Positions 11,774 through 22,245 of a stretch of 64,000 nucleotides of DNA are shown here, in pieces. The translations under genes and the position numbers were made by a program. The notes beneath the pieces were generated by a model. It saw nothing but the letters and a program-made list of their open reading frames with translations, searched no databases and was not told the origin of the DNA. Every line of letters starts with the position of its first letter. Positions within the stretch are counted from its first letter, which is position 1. The stretch is taken from assembly GCF_003171515.1 (NCBI RefSeq), contig NC_089399.1, positions 2,728,001 through 2,792,000 on the forward strand. The letters are read 5' to 3'. This stretch comes from Pyrenophora tritici-repentis (lineage: Eukaryota; Ascomycota; Dothideomycetes; Pleosporales; Pleosporaceae).

Positions 11774-13079
11774 TCAGGCCTTTGGTAACACCCCGGCCCC
11801 CCTCATTTCACCAAACACATCCTTCAGGCTTCCCCACGTATCCCTATACCCCTTCCAACCACACTCCCTCGCCTTACTCATACTAATGACCAGATCGAAA
11901 TTCCTGCCCAGCACAAAGCCCAAGAAAGGCCAAGTCGCCTTGTCGAAGGCAGTCTTGTCCAACCCCTCACGCTGCGCAACACGGATCCAAGCCTCTCTCA
12001 CATCATCTCTCTTTGCCCATTTGACCAAATCAATATGCTGTTCCACTTTGTTCGTTTTTTGGACAACGTATGTACCTTCTAACCCCAGCTCAGCAGCTTG
12101 AACCGAGATGGGTGGTTGAGGCGCCATATCCACCGACGATGCCATACTATCGCCATCGCCATCGCGAGCCTTTTCTCCAAACTGATTTTTCTTAACGCTC
12201 GCACCAAAGTAGCTCACAACTTTCGGCCACAGATTCATCCAAGATTCCACATCGCCATTGACGACGTTGAAGGCTTGGTTCGCAGCGCGTGGTTCCAGCG
12301 CGGCTCAGGCACAGAACTCGGCGTGGAGTTTGGACGAAGTGAAGGAGTCGAATTTTGTGTAGAAGGAGGGTGATCCGGGGAATATGATTTCGTTGTTCTT
12401 GTTCGAGTTGGAGGATGAGGAGGCAGCAAGTTCCTTTGAAACAACAGTATACAACGCAATCGAAGCAGCCAAATTCATAAAATTCCCCATTGCAAAACCA
12501 ATTACATCGTTCGGGTACGTGACAACCCACTCCTTGGCGTGTTTTTCGCAGAACTCGTGTAGAATGTTTTGCTGGTTGTAGTAGAAGTTGGGCGGCCATT
12601 TGGAGGTATCGGTCAGCCAGGGCGTGTCTTCCGTCATGGGTTGTTTGGGCATTCCGAGGTGGACCCCGTATTGTTTTGCACCACAGACAAGGATTATCCG
12701 TTTTACGTCGGAGATGGCGTTGGTCTTTTCGAGCGCGGAGAGGAAGTTTGAGAGCATACGGCCGTTTACGGTCCAGGCGTCTTGTTCGGCGTCTTGTGCG
12801 AGGTAAGCGGCGAAGAAGAAGTATTCGCCGCGTACTGATTTGAGGTCTGCGGCCATTTCATCGGGGGAAGATTGGAGGTCGATGTGGTTGTGGATTATGT
12901 TGTCTGGGTAGTCTTCTTTTTTGCCGCGGGAGAGGGCGTGGATGGTGGGCCATTGTTGACGGTGTTGGCTGAGCTCGAAGACGATTTCTCGGCCCAAGAT
13001 GCCTGCAGTTTGTTAGGAGAGATGGGATGAGATGTAAAGGACACATACCTGTGGCGCCGGTTACAATCGCTGAAGGCAT
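11774..13079 (-). pseudogene. PRISE-like short-chain reductase (progesterone 5-beta-reductase/iridoid synthase family) with one in-frame TGA
   Basis: NAD(P)H-dependent reductase of the extended SDR superfamily. Exons 13079-13049 and 13002-11774 join across a normal intron to give the Rossmann motif VTGATGILG. Downstream are the PRISE features EYFFFAAYLAQ, KRIILVCGAKQYGVHLG (Tyr of the active site region), NFYYNQQNIL, and the C-terminal half with AANQAFNVVNGD and TWPFLGFVLGR. The frame is continuous for 419 codons except for a TGA at 12307-12305 (codon 243). It sits between HAEFCA and AALEPRAANQAFNVVNGD, where family members as I know them carry Trp (TGG). The rest of the protein shows no other damage. 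This is either a very recent nonsense mutation, a strain polymorphism, a sequencing error or stop-codon readthrough. Confidence 0.85.
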
Positions 13080-13938
13080 CTTGTTGGTGTGTCGGATGTT
13101 ATGTTGTTACTTCAAAAAGTTGGTAGACCCCAGTATAAGAAGCAGTGCTGTGAGCATACACGACGTAAATATGTTTTCATCCAGGTACATGTCACAAATT
13201 CGTATAAATAATTGCCCACTGGGTAATCATATACGGTAGCTGTGGTCCACCGCGGCCGACCTATCCGAAGACTTACGCCATGCTGACATGGCGGAAGTAA
13301 AAGACCCAATCAACTTGATAGACCCTGTATTTGCCATCGAGATATCAGGTGACTGTACCATCCATAGTAGGCGTCAAACTAGCTGAGTATCGGGCATTGA
13401 TTTCAGGATGTAATAACGCAAGACGCCGTTGTCTTGTAAACTTTCCAGTCACACGAAGAGGTTGCCTTGAGCAATGACTAAAAACCCCACAAGTCAATGA
13501 CCTCTCGAGTGTTTGTATATCTAAATCTAACGTAGGGCCACGGCGTGTGCCTTATATCCATTCTGGTCTGTTCCAAGAAGAATAATGCTTTCCCTCTTCC
13601 ACTCCAGAAACATGTATTCAACATGGTCCAACGAGTGAATATCAAACCAAGCGAACCACAGGTCGGATACATTTCCTGGTTTGTGACAGGGCGCGTTTTG
13701 GACTCATATCCCTCGAAACTTGCTTTCCTTTACGGCCATACGAAACACGTCATTTTTTTGTAGTTGCTTTTTATGTTTCGTTTGTCGCAGGGGGTTTGCC
13801 TCTCCTGACCCGGACATGCTGTGACAGGTGCCACGTCTTGCGCGCAATGAGTCATAGCTAGGAGGTTCTCGGTCGGATTGAGGGTCGCAGAGTGGAGTGG
13901 AGTGGATGGAGGAAAGCGATGGTAGGACGGGACGGTCT
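13080..13938. other. Intergenic region
   Basis: About 860 bp upstream of the reductase and downstream of the 75-aa gene. Short frames such as 13545-13763 have no domain. Nothing else recognised. Confidence 0.45.
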
Positions 13939-14337
13939 TCACTTTGGTGGACGCTTTTGCCAGGTGAGCTCTCGAAACTGGCTCTTCACCTCGTCTTTGA
14001 AGTGATCAAGCGACGATGGACCCGTTCCTGACAGTAACGTTAGTTTATCGTAATTCCAAGACAACAAATACACGGCATAACATACTGCCACCCCCATTTT
14101 TCTGCTCAAAGTCCGGTAGTCTGTTGATCTTGCGATAGGCCTTTTGCACGGCTCGGTTGAATGTCGGCGATCTGATGAGCTTGGAAGTGTCAGTTACTAG
14201 GATGGTAATGTACGTAGAGCAAAGGAACATGGACGTACGCGTGCGACGGCCCAGGCCTGTACCCGATTGTCAGTATGGAGTTTCCATTTGGTTCAAAAGG
14301 GCCGGCATACCTCGAAGAGTGCGAACCATGGGCCCAT
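13939..14337 (-). CDS. Small conserved fungal protein, possibly of the Mrx7 (MIOREX component) type, 75 aa
   Basis: Four exons on the minus strand: 14337-14311, 14256-14239, 14179-14086 and 14027-13939. All three introns are GT..AG (54, 59 and 58 nt). Exons sum to 228 nt with frame kept, and the second exon is only 18 nt. The protein begins MGPWFALFEAWAVARLIRS, a hydrophobic amphipathic start. It continues with SPTFNRAVQKAYRKINRL, a basic helix of the kind I associate with small mitochondrial fungal proteins (Mrx7-like, from memory), and ends DHFKDEVKSQFRELTWQKRPPK. The family name is tentative. The gene model is supported by the coherent splice pattern and by the charged C-terminal exon ending at a stop. 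Upstream frame 14338-14516 is probably 5' UTR. Confidence 0.7.
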
Positions 14338-15094
14338 TCTGAGGTCAGTAAGACATATGCAGAGTAATATTCGCTGCCACTTTCGGATAACAGGAGTGCG
14401 CCGGCGTTGCGTTGGTCGAGCAGGTGGCGGATGCTGTGTGGTGGGTGAAGGGCAAGTGTGATGGGGCGACGTCGGAACTGACATGACAGCGGAATGACGC
14501 CTCCAAAACCAATCAACTAGTCACCCGGGCCTGCAGTTGCAACGCGAACGCGAACGCGACTGACACTTCCAGTGCTTCTTGGTTTCATCCCGTGTTTGTT
14601 TCTGTTCTCTTGTTGTTTATAACTTGGTCCATCTTCTCTTGCACACTTTGATTCTCTACATTCGCACACTGAACATTACACAATACAAGGGCCTGCCTCG
14701 TACTGTGCTTTGGATTATACACAACCCCCACTACTGCGTGCCCCTCACTCAACCCGTCACTATCCAGCGATTTGTTATACGCCCAACTCGCCCCATCTAT
14801 TGTTAGGTGTGAAACACCAGCACGCACGAGTCGCACACGTGGCAGTGGAAACTGAACACCTGGTACCCGCAATCACTATCGGCTGATCTTTACTCTCTTG
14901 GGCGTGCGGCGACCTGTGCACGTATCCGCCTCCACCACCCGCTCACTATTCAGTCTTCAACTTTTCTCGTTCCTGCACTCCCTGGGCCCGAATCGCTCCT
15001 CGATACCAGCGCCAACTTCTTCAAACTGCATAAACTCCGCGCCCTCAGGCGCAAAGCGAAGCTCAAGGGCGTCCTTCTCAGGACCGACCCAGAC
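14338..15094. other. Divergent intergenic region upstream of the tyrosine phosphatase
   Basis: About 750 bp between the 75-aa gene start and the PTP start. Presumed promoters and 5' UTRs. The stretch 14900-15094 is pyrimidine-rich and probably the PTP leader. Confidence 0.45.
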
Positions 15095-16474
15095 ATGGCT
15101 CAGGCGGGGGTTCCCATCTCTCCTTCGGCCTCGTCCAAGCGCTCTCGTAGCAAGGACAGTACGCGTTCGCTTACCACCTCGTCGCTCAACACGCCCGCCG
15201 CGAATACGCCTGCTGCAAGCACGAACAGCCTGGTTATTCCCTTCTTGACTCCAGGTACACCTGGCGCCTGCCATTTATCCCCTCAAGACCCGACTCCATA
15301 TCCAGTCTTTTTGCAGCCGACCGCGGATCTGCGCGCCAAATGGGATCGCTTGGAAGAGATATCAAGAGCACGCATAAATGATGCCGGTCCACTGAATGCG
15401 TCGGATCAACCAAGTCAGTGGGCGAGGTGTTGTGGCAATGGATATGCCATTCGCAATCGATATGCGAATGTCGACCCCTATCAGTCCAACCGCGTGCATC
15501 TTGAAGTACCAGAGGGTCAGTTTGACTACATCAATGCCTCACCAATCATTCTCGAGTGTACTGAATCAGGAACCTTGCTCAAATACATCGCGACTCAAGG
15601 ACCCAAGGCTGATACCTGGTCGCACATTTGGCGCATGATTTGGAAGGAGAATCCCGAGTTTGCAGTCATCGTAATGCTCACCCAGACCTGGGAAGCGAAC
15701 CGCGAGAAGTGCTATCCCTACTATCCACAATCACTCGACGCCCCCGATATGCGCGTCAACGAGCAGGACGAATTCCAGGATGGCCTCATCCACAACCTGC
15801 ACTTGGCTTCGTACACGATGGACGAAGATGCGCGGACTCAAGTGAGGGAGATAGACATGACAACAGATGATGGAAGCGAGTCGAGGAAGGTCTGGCACCT
15901 CCTCTTTGCCGGCTGGCCAGACTTCTCGGTACCCGAGGGAGATGATCGGGCAGGTATGCTGAAGCTGATCGAGATTTCTCACGAGAAAAATGGGGGCGAG
16001 CCGGCGAATCCGCGTATCGTACATTGCAGTGCGGGTATCGGCCGTAGCGGAACCTTCATTGCGTTGGACTGGCTCGTGCAGGAGCTCGAAGAGGGCGCAC
16101 TGGATGAGGTGCCAGAGTCCGAGGACCCGGTCATGGACGTCGTCCAGAAGCTTAGAGACCAACGACCTGGCATGGTACAGTCCGACTCACAGTTCCAGTT
16201 CATCTACGACGTCATGCGCGAGCGATGGCGCGAACGATGGATTGCCCAACATCCTGATGAAGCGAACCAACTCGGCCTGACCACTGTCACGACGCCATCC
16301 GACTGCGAGCAGCCTGCACTCAAACGCCAAAAGTCGATACATACTAGCGATGAGGTTCCTCCGACATCACCATCCTCACATAGCCAGGACCCGCCCGGTT
16401 CGCCGGATGCGCTCGCACAACTAGAAGCCGAACTTCAGGATGCCGATATGGAGTATGAGCAAGGCAAGACCTAG
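15095..16474 (+). CDS. Classical (non-receptor type) protein tyrosine phosphatase
   Basis: Single-exon 459-aa phosphotyrosine phosphatase, soluble. After a Ser/Thr/Ala-rich N terminus (about 1-65) the PTP domain begins. It shows RNRYANVDPYQSNRV and DYINASPI (pTyr recognition loop region), CYPYYPQS, and the WPD loop GWPDFSVPEGD near residue 273. The P-loop HCSAGIGRSGTF near residues 310-321 has Cys nucleophile and Arg in the HCx5R signature, and the Q-loop is QRPGMVQSDSQFQFIYDVM. All catalytic elements are present. The C-terminal ~70 residues are low complexity and acidic. In fungi such enzymes dephosphorylate MAP kinases (Ptp2/Ptp3, Pyp1/2); that role is inferred from family only. The ATG at 15095 is the first in frame before the disordered N terminus. 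Confidence 0.94.
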   Translation: MAQAGVPISPSASSKRSRSKDSTRSLTTSSLNTPAANTPAASTNSLVIPFLTPGTPGACHLSPQDPTPYPVFLQPTADLRAKWDRLEEISRARINDAGPLNASDQPSQWARCCGNGYAIRNRYANVDPYQSNRVHLEVPEGQFDYINASPIILECTESGTLLKYIATQGPKADTWSHIWRMIWKENPEFAVIVMLTQTWEANREKCYPYYPQSLDAPDMRVNEQDEFQDGLIHNLHLASYTMDEDARTQVREIDMTTDDGSESRKVWHLLFAGWPDFSVPEGDDRAGMLKLIEISHEKNGGEPANPRIVHCSAGIGRSGTFIALDWLVQELEEGALDEVPESEDPVMDVVQKLRDQRPGMVQSDSQFQFIYDVMRERWRERWIAQHPDEANQLGLTTVTTPSDCEQPALKRQKSIHTSDEVPPTSPSSHSQDPPGSPDALAQLEAELQDADMEYEQGKT

Positions 16475-16528
16475 AGGGCTTCGCTAGTACGAAAAGGCCG
16501 GCGTTCGCAAGTATCAAGAGACACGCGC

Positions 16529-16840
16529 ATGTTGTCGTTGGCAGACAATACCATGCCTCCCCCTGGGCCTGGTGTTGGGACTACCGTTCCACCTTCAGTC
16601 GTACCCGAGAACGTGTCTGTGGAACTCCATATTGAGCCACTAGAAGGTGCTACAGACCTTGAAGCACAATTGGACGGGGTTGAGTACCCTCCCCCTCCCC
16701 CCTATCCTTTACCCCCTCCTTATCAATCAGTTGAGTGTCTTGCGTTTGGTCCACGCGAGTTGATTTGTGGCCCTGTACACATGGTTTTCTGCATGATTCT
16801 TACGTGCTTTCTTATTGTCTGCATCATGTTTGCTCTTTAG
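16529..16840 (+). CDS. Possible small tail-anchored protein with PPxY motifs, 103 aa
   Basis: Open frame starting 55 bp after the PTP stop codon. The N-terminal half is acidic. Residues about 54-67 hold the Pro-rich segment EYPPPPPYPLPPPYQ, with two overlapping PPxY motifs of the kind bound by WW domains of Rsp5/Nedd4 ubiquitin ligases. The last ~20 residues (VFCMILTCFLIVCIMFAL) form a hydrophobic helix ending the protein. The layout of cytosolic PPxY plus C-terminal membrane anchor is that of Rsp5 adaptors, which makes it more than random. But it could simply be the 3' UTR of the phosphatase gene, and no homologue is known to me. Confidence 0.35.
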   Translation: MLSLADNTMPPPGPGVGTTVPPSVVPENVSVELHIEPLEGATDLEAQLDGVEYPPPPPYPLPPPYQSVECLAFGPRELICGPVHMVFCMILTCFLIVCIMFAL

Positions 16841-17713
16841 GATAGATAGTCTTGAAAGCCGTGTAATTTTGTCTTTGGATGCATAGCGTTGCGGAAATAC
16901 CCCCTAGGTTTGTTGGGTTGGGTCAAGTCTCCAAGAAAGAGAGCGGGCAAAGGTACATAGTCTTTGCATTCACTGTATTGGTAATTTAGATTCTATTCTG
17001 CCGCTGCCCAACTCGCCCTCGAGTTTGAACCATCCCCGCTCTTTCCCTTTCTATTATGTATATCGTGAGGCAACATTCGGACCGTTGGCGATGAATGCAT
17101 CTGCCAAGATATCGCCCTAGAACTTGCAGTGGTAGCGTGCGCACTACCTGGGTAGGCCCTGGCATAGTCATAGGGCTAAGCGATCATGTGACAGCCAGCT
17201 GAACAAGTCCAGCATCCCTACCATCGGTCTTCACGCCACTACCACATCGACACAAATACATTTTGCACGCTATACTTATGGTACCAGAGCTCCGCTCCAA
17301 TCCAGGTCTAGCAATTTCCGTCTCCCGGCCTTGATCAAAAGAGAGTAGTGCATTCAAACACTGAGCTGGACGCAATGCACAGCTTACATGCTCCTTCCTT
17401 AAGAAATCTACCGTCCCGCAGTACCGCCTCAGCCCTAGGCAGATAGAGTTGAGTGCTGACACCGGACAATGCGCAGTCAAACCCAACAATAAGCATGAGC
17501 GGGGGTGGCACTGCACACACAGCCTTGTTTGTCGTATTAACCCCTCGTATGGCTCAGGTACCGGCATTCCCCTTTTTTGCGACACACACGACGCCTAGCA
17601 CCAACGCACAGGTGTTCACTTGGCAACGTTTGCTACTCCCCCAAGATCGCAAGGCGCAACAACGATGGGCACAGAGCAGTAGAGCCGAGCACTAGGTCCT
17701 TGTTTTCATGTGT

Positions 17714-17736
17714 CTGTGTGTGTGTGTGTGTGTGTT
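17714..17736. repeat. (TG)n microsatellite
   Basis: About eleven uninterrupted TG dinucleotides, preceded by TGTC and ending in TTGTGG. Likely length-polymorphic. Confidence 0.9.
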
Positions 17737-20700
17737 GTGGCCGTATTCTGCCCGCTCCCCGTGTCTGAGCCACACACCGCCTTTGCCAAGGTGAAGGGAA
17801 ATCAAGGCGAAAGGGGAAAAAGGGCTCAGCGCTGAGACGATCGCCGACTTGGATTTCCGCTTCCTGTCTCGGTCACGCTTTGACTCATCTGCGTTTTTCA
17901 TTTACCCATGTTTTGTTCAATACAGTGAGTGAGATGCCGTGTATTCTATTTTCATTCATACTCATGCGTCAAGATTTGTCCGACGGTAAAGGAGGGGGAC
18001 TCGGTCTTGTATTACCAATCAGACTCTCAGCGGCCTCACGCTTTGGTTTCCCCTTTTCTCACCTCGTGTTTTTTTAAATGGCTCATTTCCAGATATGGTA
18101 TTTGATGATACGTTATATTCTTTACTGTTCTGTATTAAACGGTATAGTCACGATACGTGGTCTGGTCAACCATGAGCTGGCTAGGGCAACAGCAAATACC
18201 GCCGACAACGCGCAACGTGCACTGTTCTTGCTTGTGTTTCTCTTTCTCTCTGCAACTAGCACGGCGCAAGAGGCGCGTAACAGTAATGTCACTAATCTTG
18301 GCGCCGACAAGTAAAACCAACAACCATTCACTTGGACATTATGTCACATCACCTAAGCCAAGCATACACCGTACGTCTTACTCACCGTTTACAAAGCAGC
18401 TCCGCCCCCATCTGTGAACCAGATCATCAATCTGACGTCCCTCGGTTGGGGGGAAGCATAAACTAAACGCACGAACGGAGACCAAGCTTACCGCTGACAT
18501 CGAGGGGGCAGCGAGCGGTCGGGGGACGAAGCAGCCGTCGGCAGATACAGCGTAAGATCAAGGCTATTGCGTGATTCTAGGTCGACTTTTGGTTTCGTTC
18601 AAACCGCACGCAGCACAGCCAGCACGTACGAAGCAAAAAGACGTTGAGGATATATTTACTCATCGGATCTTGAAAACGGTAACTAGGTTTCGGCCTTTTT
18701 ACCGTACGGTCCAGGCATGGTAGAAATTGCGGCTTAGTTACTGCAGAATGCGGACTTGCATATGTGTGCAGTTGTCGGGCTGCAGCATCTCAATAGCAGC
18801 GGGCTGTGTAAGCTTAGGGCTTGTGTGGGGTTAAGCTTTTTATGCTACGAATCGTGTGGAATGATATGAGTCTGGGGCAGGACCGTGAGCTGTCGGGGAT
18901 ATATGTCGCGTCTTATCTGAATAGGGGTGGCTTGGTGTTTTGGGGTGTCGGTGGGCTGTGAGCTTTGGGCTTAGAAGATGGAGGTTAGAGCTGAAGGCAA
19001 GACATGGCATTGGTGGAAGATGTGTGTATGCGATTTACAAAGCTTATTCTCTTGGAGTTTTTGAAAAGAACGGATTGGAGGATATACACAGTATGTCTGG
19101 TAGGAACAGGTGAAGGTACTATGCAAACTGTATCTTGGTCTAATGTTCATGCCTTCTTATTGGACATGTGTTTCCACCGCTGTATCTGCATGTCTTGAAA
19201 CTCTGAGAGCCGTAGTAGGTGCGCCAAGCGTCTAGCATCGAGATCATGGCACGGAGAATTGACGTTCGTTGCACTTTCGTATGGGTAGTTCCGTTGGATG
19301 GACTTTCCCAAAGCATGCCCAAAGCATGCACTCCCTAAAACAACATCACACTTCCCGCTGCATTATGTACAGTCAATCTTCATTTAGAGCACATGTTCAA
19401 TTTCAAAAGTAATCTTTTTTTAGACTTTGACAGCTTTGACTACGCGGGACTCAATCCCAGGTCCCCAGGTCTCAGCGTTCCTGTCAGCAACGTCCCGTCC
19501 ACCACACACATGACATTTGCGTTTCATGGGGGTTTGAATCGAAGAGATCTGCCGCCGAGCAGCTGGGCATCAGCGTCGCAAAGCTTAAATTCGCGCAAAA
19601 TAACATGTAATGCGTTGCCCGCGCGCGCTTTGGGCGCTCGAGTACCAGATCGTCGATCCTGCGACTCGTCTCCAAACTGATTGCAAGCTGACGGGCCGAT
19701 AACCGGAGGTCCAGGTGCAGGGCGGATCCTTTTCGGAACAAAGGACGGTTAGTGATCAACTGGACACCCAACTGAGCAACGAACGCGAAAGTAGATGGCA
19801 TTAGCTAACGCACCTTTTGTTTCAGCACCACCGCACAGGCAACATGTCGATACGTCGAGCGGTATGCTGCTGAACAGATCCTGCAATGATACTGAAAACG
19901 TCAATATTATCAGTCGAATTCTCAATAAGCAGGGTTTGCGATAGCCGTTGGCCTGGCTTTTGACATTTCATTGACCACGGTCGAAGATCCCGCCATGACC
20001 ATGCAGATGGGCGTAGGGCGGAGGACCTGGCGGGCTTAATAAGGCAGTCGCAGCCTTGCCGACATTTAGTCTATGCAAGATGCTGTCTCAGGCTAGGCGG
20101 TCTCGGTCGTTGTAGTGCACAATGTGACGTTGGGAAGACCCTGCGTGTGCAGATGTATTCCTCTGACGTCTCGAGTGCGTGCCAATGATATAATCTAGGA
20201 TCGGATTCCGAACAAAAACTGTTTACCGTATGTGATGAGCCTTACAGAAAGTCGGTGGCCTCACTTCGCGATGGGTCTCGGTATAGTTGCTGGGGTACCA
20301 CACAAGTGCAGATCACCCGTGCTTGTAGTCGGTGTAGTACCACTTGGTAAACTTGGTAAATGGCCTTGGTTGGCATCGTCTCCGGGCATGATGAAGCATA
20401 GGTATGCTTGCCCTTGGCTCCCAGCATCGTGGTACAGGTATCCTTCTCGATATACTCCATGTCACATTCTTCTGCCGAAGCTAAACATTTGGTAAGGATG
20501 AAGTGACAGATGAGGAAAGTATCGATAATGCGCCAACGTACTGGTAGAATCTGGGGAAGAACGATTGCAAGTTAGGGTAAGAAGACAAATAGATTAAGCA
20601 AATGGCCGTTACTATGGCCAAAAAGGGCGAAAGCGTCCAACCGAGTCGTGGATTCACCTTGCAGAACTAATAGTTTGATGATGTGTTGGACAATCAAACT

Positions 20701-20873
20701 AACTAGGTGTAGAAGCACCGATCAACATGTGAATACGTACTGAAGAAAAGCATTACCTGGGTGGCTTCTTTAACTAAGATTAAAGGAAGATGGATGAGCA
20801 CCGTTTGACCCAACTGGGGACACAGAGGTATTTCGTGGGAGCGAGTTACGGACGTAGGGGAAGAGTCCCTCGA

Positions 20874-20948
20874 TGCCGTGTGCCGTGTCTTGTGCCGTGT
20901 CTTGTGCCGTGTCTTGTGCCGTGTCTTGTGCCGTGTCTTGTGCCGTGT
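20874..20948. repeat. 12-bp minisatellite
   Basis: Five perfect copies of the 12-bp unit TGCCGTGTCTTG at 20881-20940, flanked by partial copies TGCCGTG (20874-20880) and TGCCGTGT (20941-20948). There are no spacers, so it is not a CRISPR-like array. The unit is a multiple of three and stays open in several frames, which explains the Cys-Arg-Val-Leu repeats seen on translation. Confidence 0.92.
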
Positions 20949-21900
20949 TCGGACGGTCAGCAAAATCGCGGGTACCGATCGTCTTAGGGCCGAAGATTAC
21001 ATGTTCGAAAAGCGGAGATCAAACGTTTCGGAGAAGCCTCGTACGAAGCAAAGTATTTGATGCTTATGCTTCTAGCGGGTTTTGGGCTGGTAACTTATTG
21101 TGATTGATTTCGGACCGCAAACGACAGGTATGTCAGCAATGAATCCCAGATAGCAGTTTGTGTGATTGGCGTGACACTCTTCTGAGTAAGGTCGGTGGCA
21201 AAACAAGGCCGTAAATGACGCCGTATGCTGATCGTAAAATATGAAGCCTGGATACGTTACTGTACAGTCATCAGAAGAGTCTCGACTGTACGGTCATGAT
21301 GCCCAGTGGGGCTGTTGGCCGCCCTCGGTCGAACCAAAGCGATGGTCAATGTGGGTGCTGCAAAACGGGAGGATCATGATCAGCAGGCCTTTTCGCGCTG
21401 CGGATATTACCGAGAAACTCTACCTCAGAAAAAGTCTGTGCGTTTGGGTTGAAGAGATGCACGTGACGCGGTCTAGCAGCCGAAATTGATCAAGTGCGCA
21501 GAACAGTGCAGCACTATGCTATGCGTATAGGTGGTATAGTGTGTACTTTACCAGGATTCTGCTTATGTGGTTGGAATGCTGTGGCGATGGCGGCCAGGCT
21601 CTTTAGTTGATGGTAGAGCCAGACTCGGGCATCAACAATCAGTCTAGACATGGTGACAGTTGTGGCATATGTATGCGAATCTTCGTACTCATGTCGTGTT
21701 CGAGAGCTCAACGACATGGTGGCTTGTGATGCGCTGTGACGTGGGTGGAGTCATGCAGACACCAGACAAATTGTCGAAGCTTTTCAGCCTTACGGTGCAC
21801 ACACTGTGGGGCGTGAATTCCCGTCGTCAATGAGGCTCAAAGGCCGCGTAGGCGGCCACCAGCCTTGCACGATCAAACGTGCTATGCTTGCTCTAGACAC

Positions 21901-21924
21901 AGTAGTAGTAGTAGTAGTAGTAGT
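21901..21924. repeat. (AGT)8 trinucleotide repeat
   Basis: Eight uninterrupted AGT units followed by the palindromic ACCTAGGT and another AGTACC. Confidence 0.9.
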
Positions 21925-22215
21925 ACCTAGGTAGTACCTTCTTTGCCGCAGTCGGAGGGGTCGTCTCAGCGAATTCGCGTCGCACCACTGTTGACATCAT
22001 CTCGCGCTGTTAGAGGCAGTGAACTGCAACCTGTGTCGGTCGATAATTTCACAAAGAGTGCCCAGCAAGAGCTAGACTTGATGTCGCTGTCGCGGTTCGC
22101 TCTTCGGCTTCGGCAACGGGAGTGGAAAAGGCGAACATCGTCACCGTTTTGGGTCGGAAAGCTAACTGTCCGATGCCGAGAACAGGCAAGACGATGCGGA
22201 TGCCGCGTACTGTCG

Positions 22216-22245
22216 TGCCCTGGCAAAGAGTGCCCTGGCAAAGAG
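22216..22245. repeat. 15-bp tandem duplication
   Basis: Two perfect adjacent copies of TGCCCTGGCAAAGAG. Too short to assign an origin. Confidence 0.85.

Noticed and set aside
11774..13079. RIP as cause of the reductase stop codon
   Set aside because: The inferred TGG to TGA change is not at CpA on either strand and the gene is otherwise undamaged.
19440..19480. tRNA B-box-like GGGATTGAGTCC on the minus strand
   Set aside because: Two mismatches to the B-box consensus, no cloverleaf and no T-run terminator.
20874..20948. Possible CRISPR-like array
   Set aside because: Repeats are directly adjacent without spacers, in a eukaryotic genome.
20790..21060. Frames with Cys-Arg-Val-Leu repeats
   Set aside because: They are translations of the 12-bp minisatellite, open in several frames; no start context or homology.
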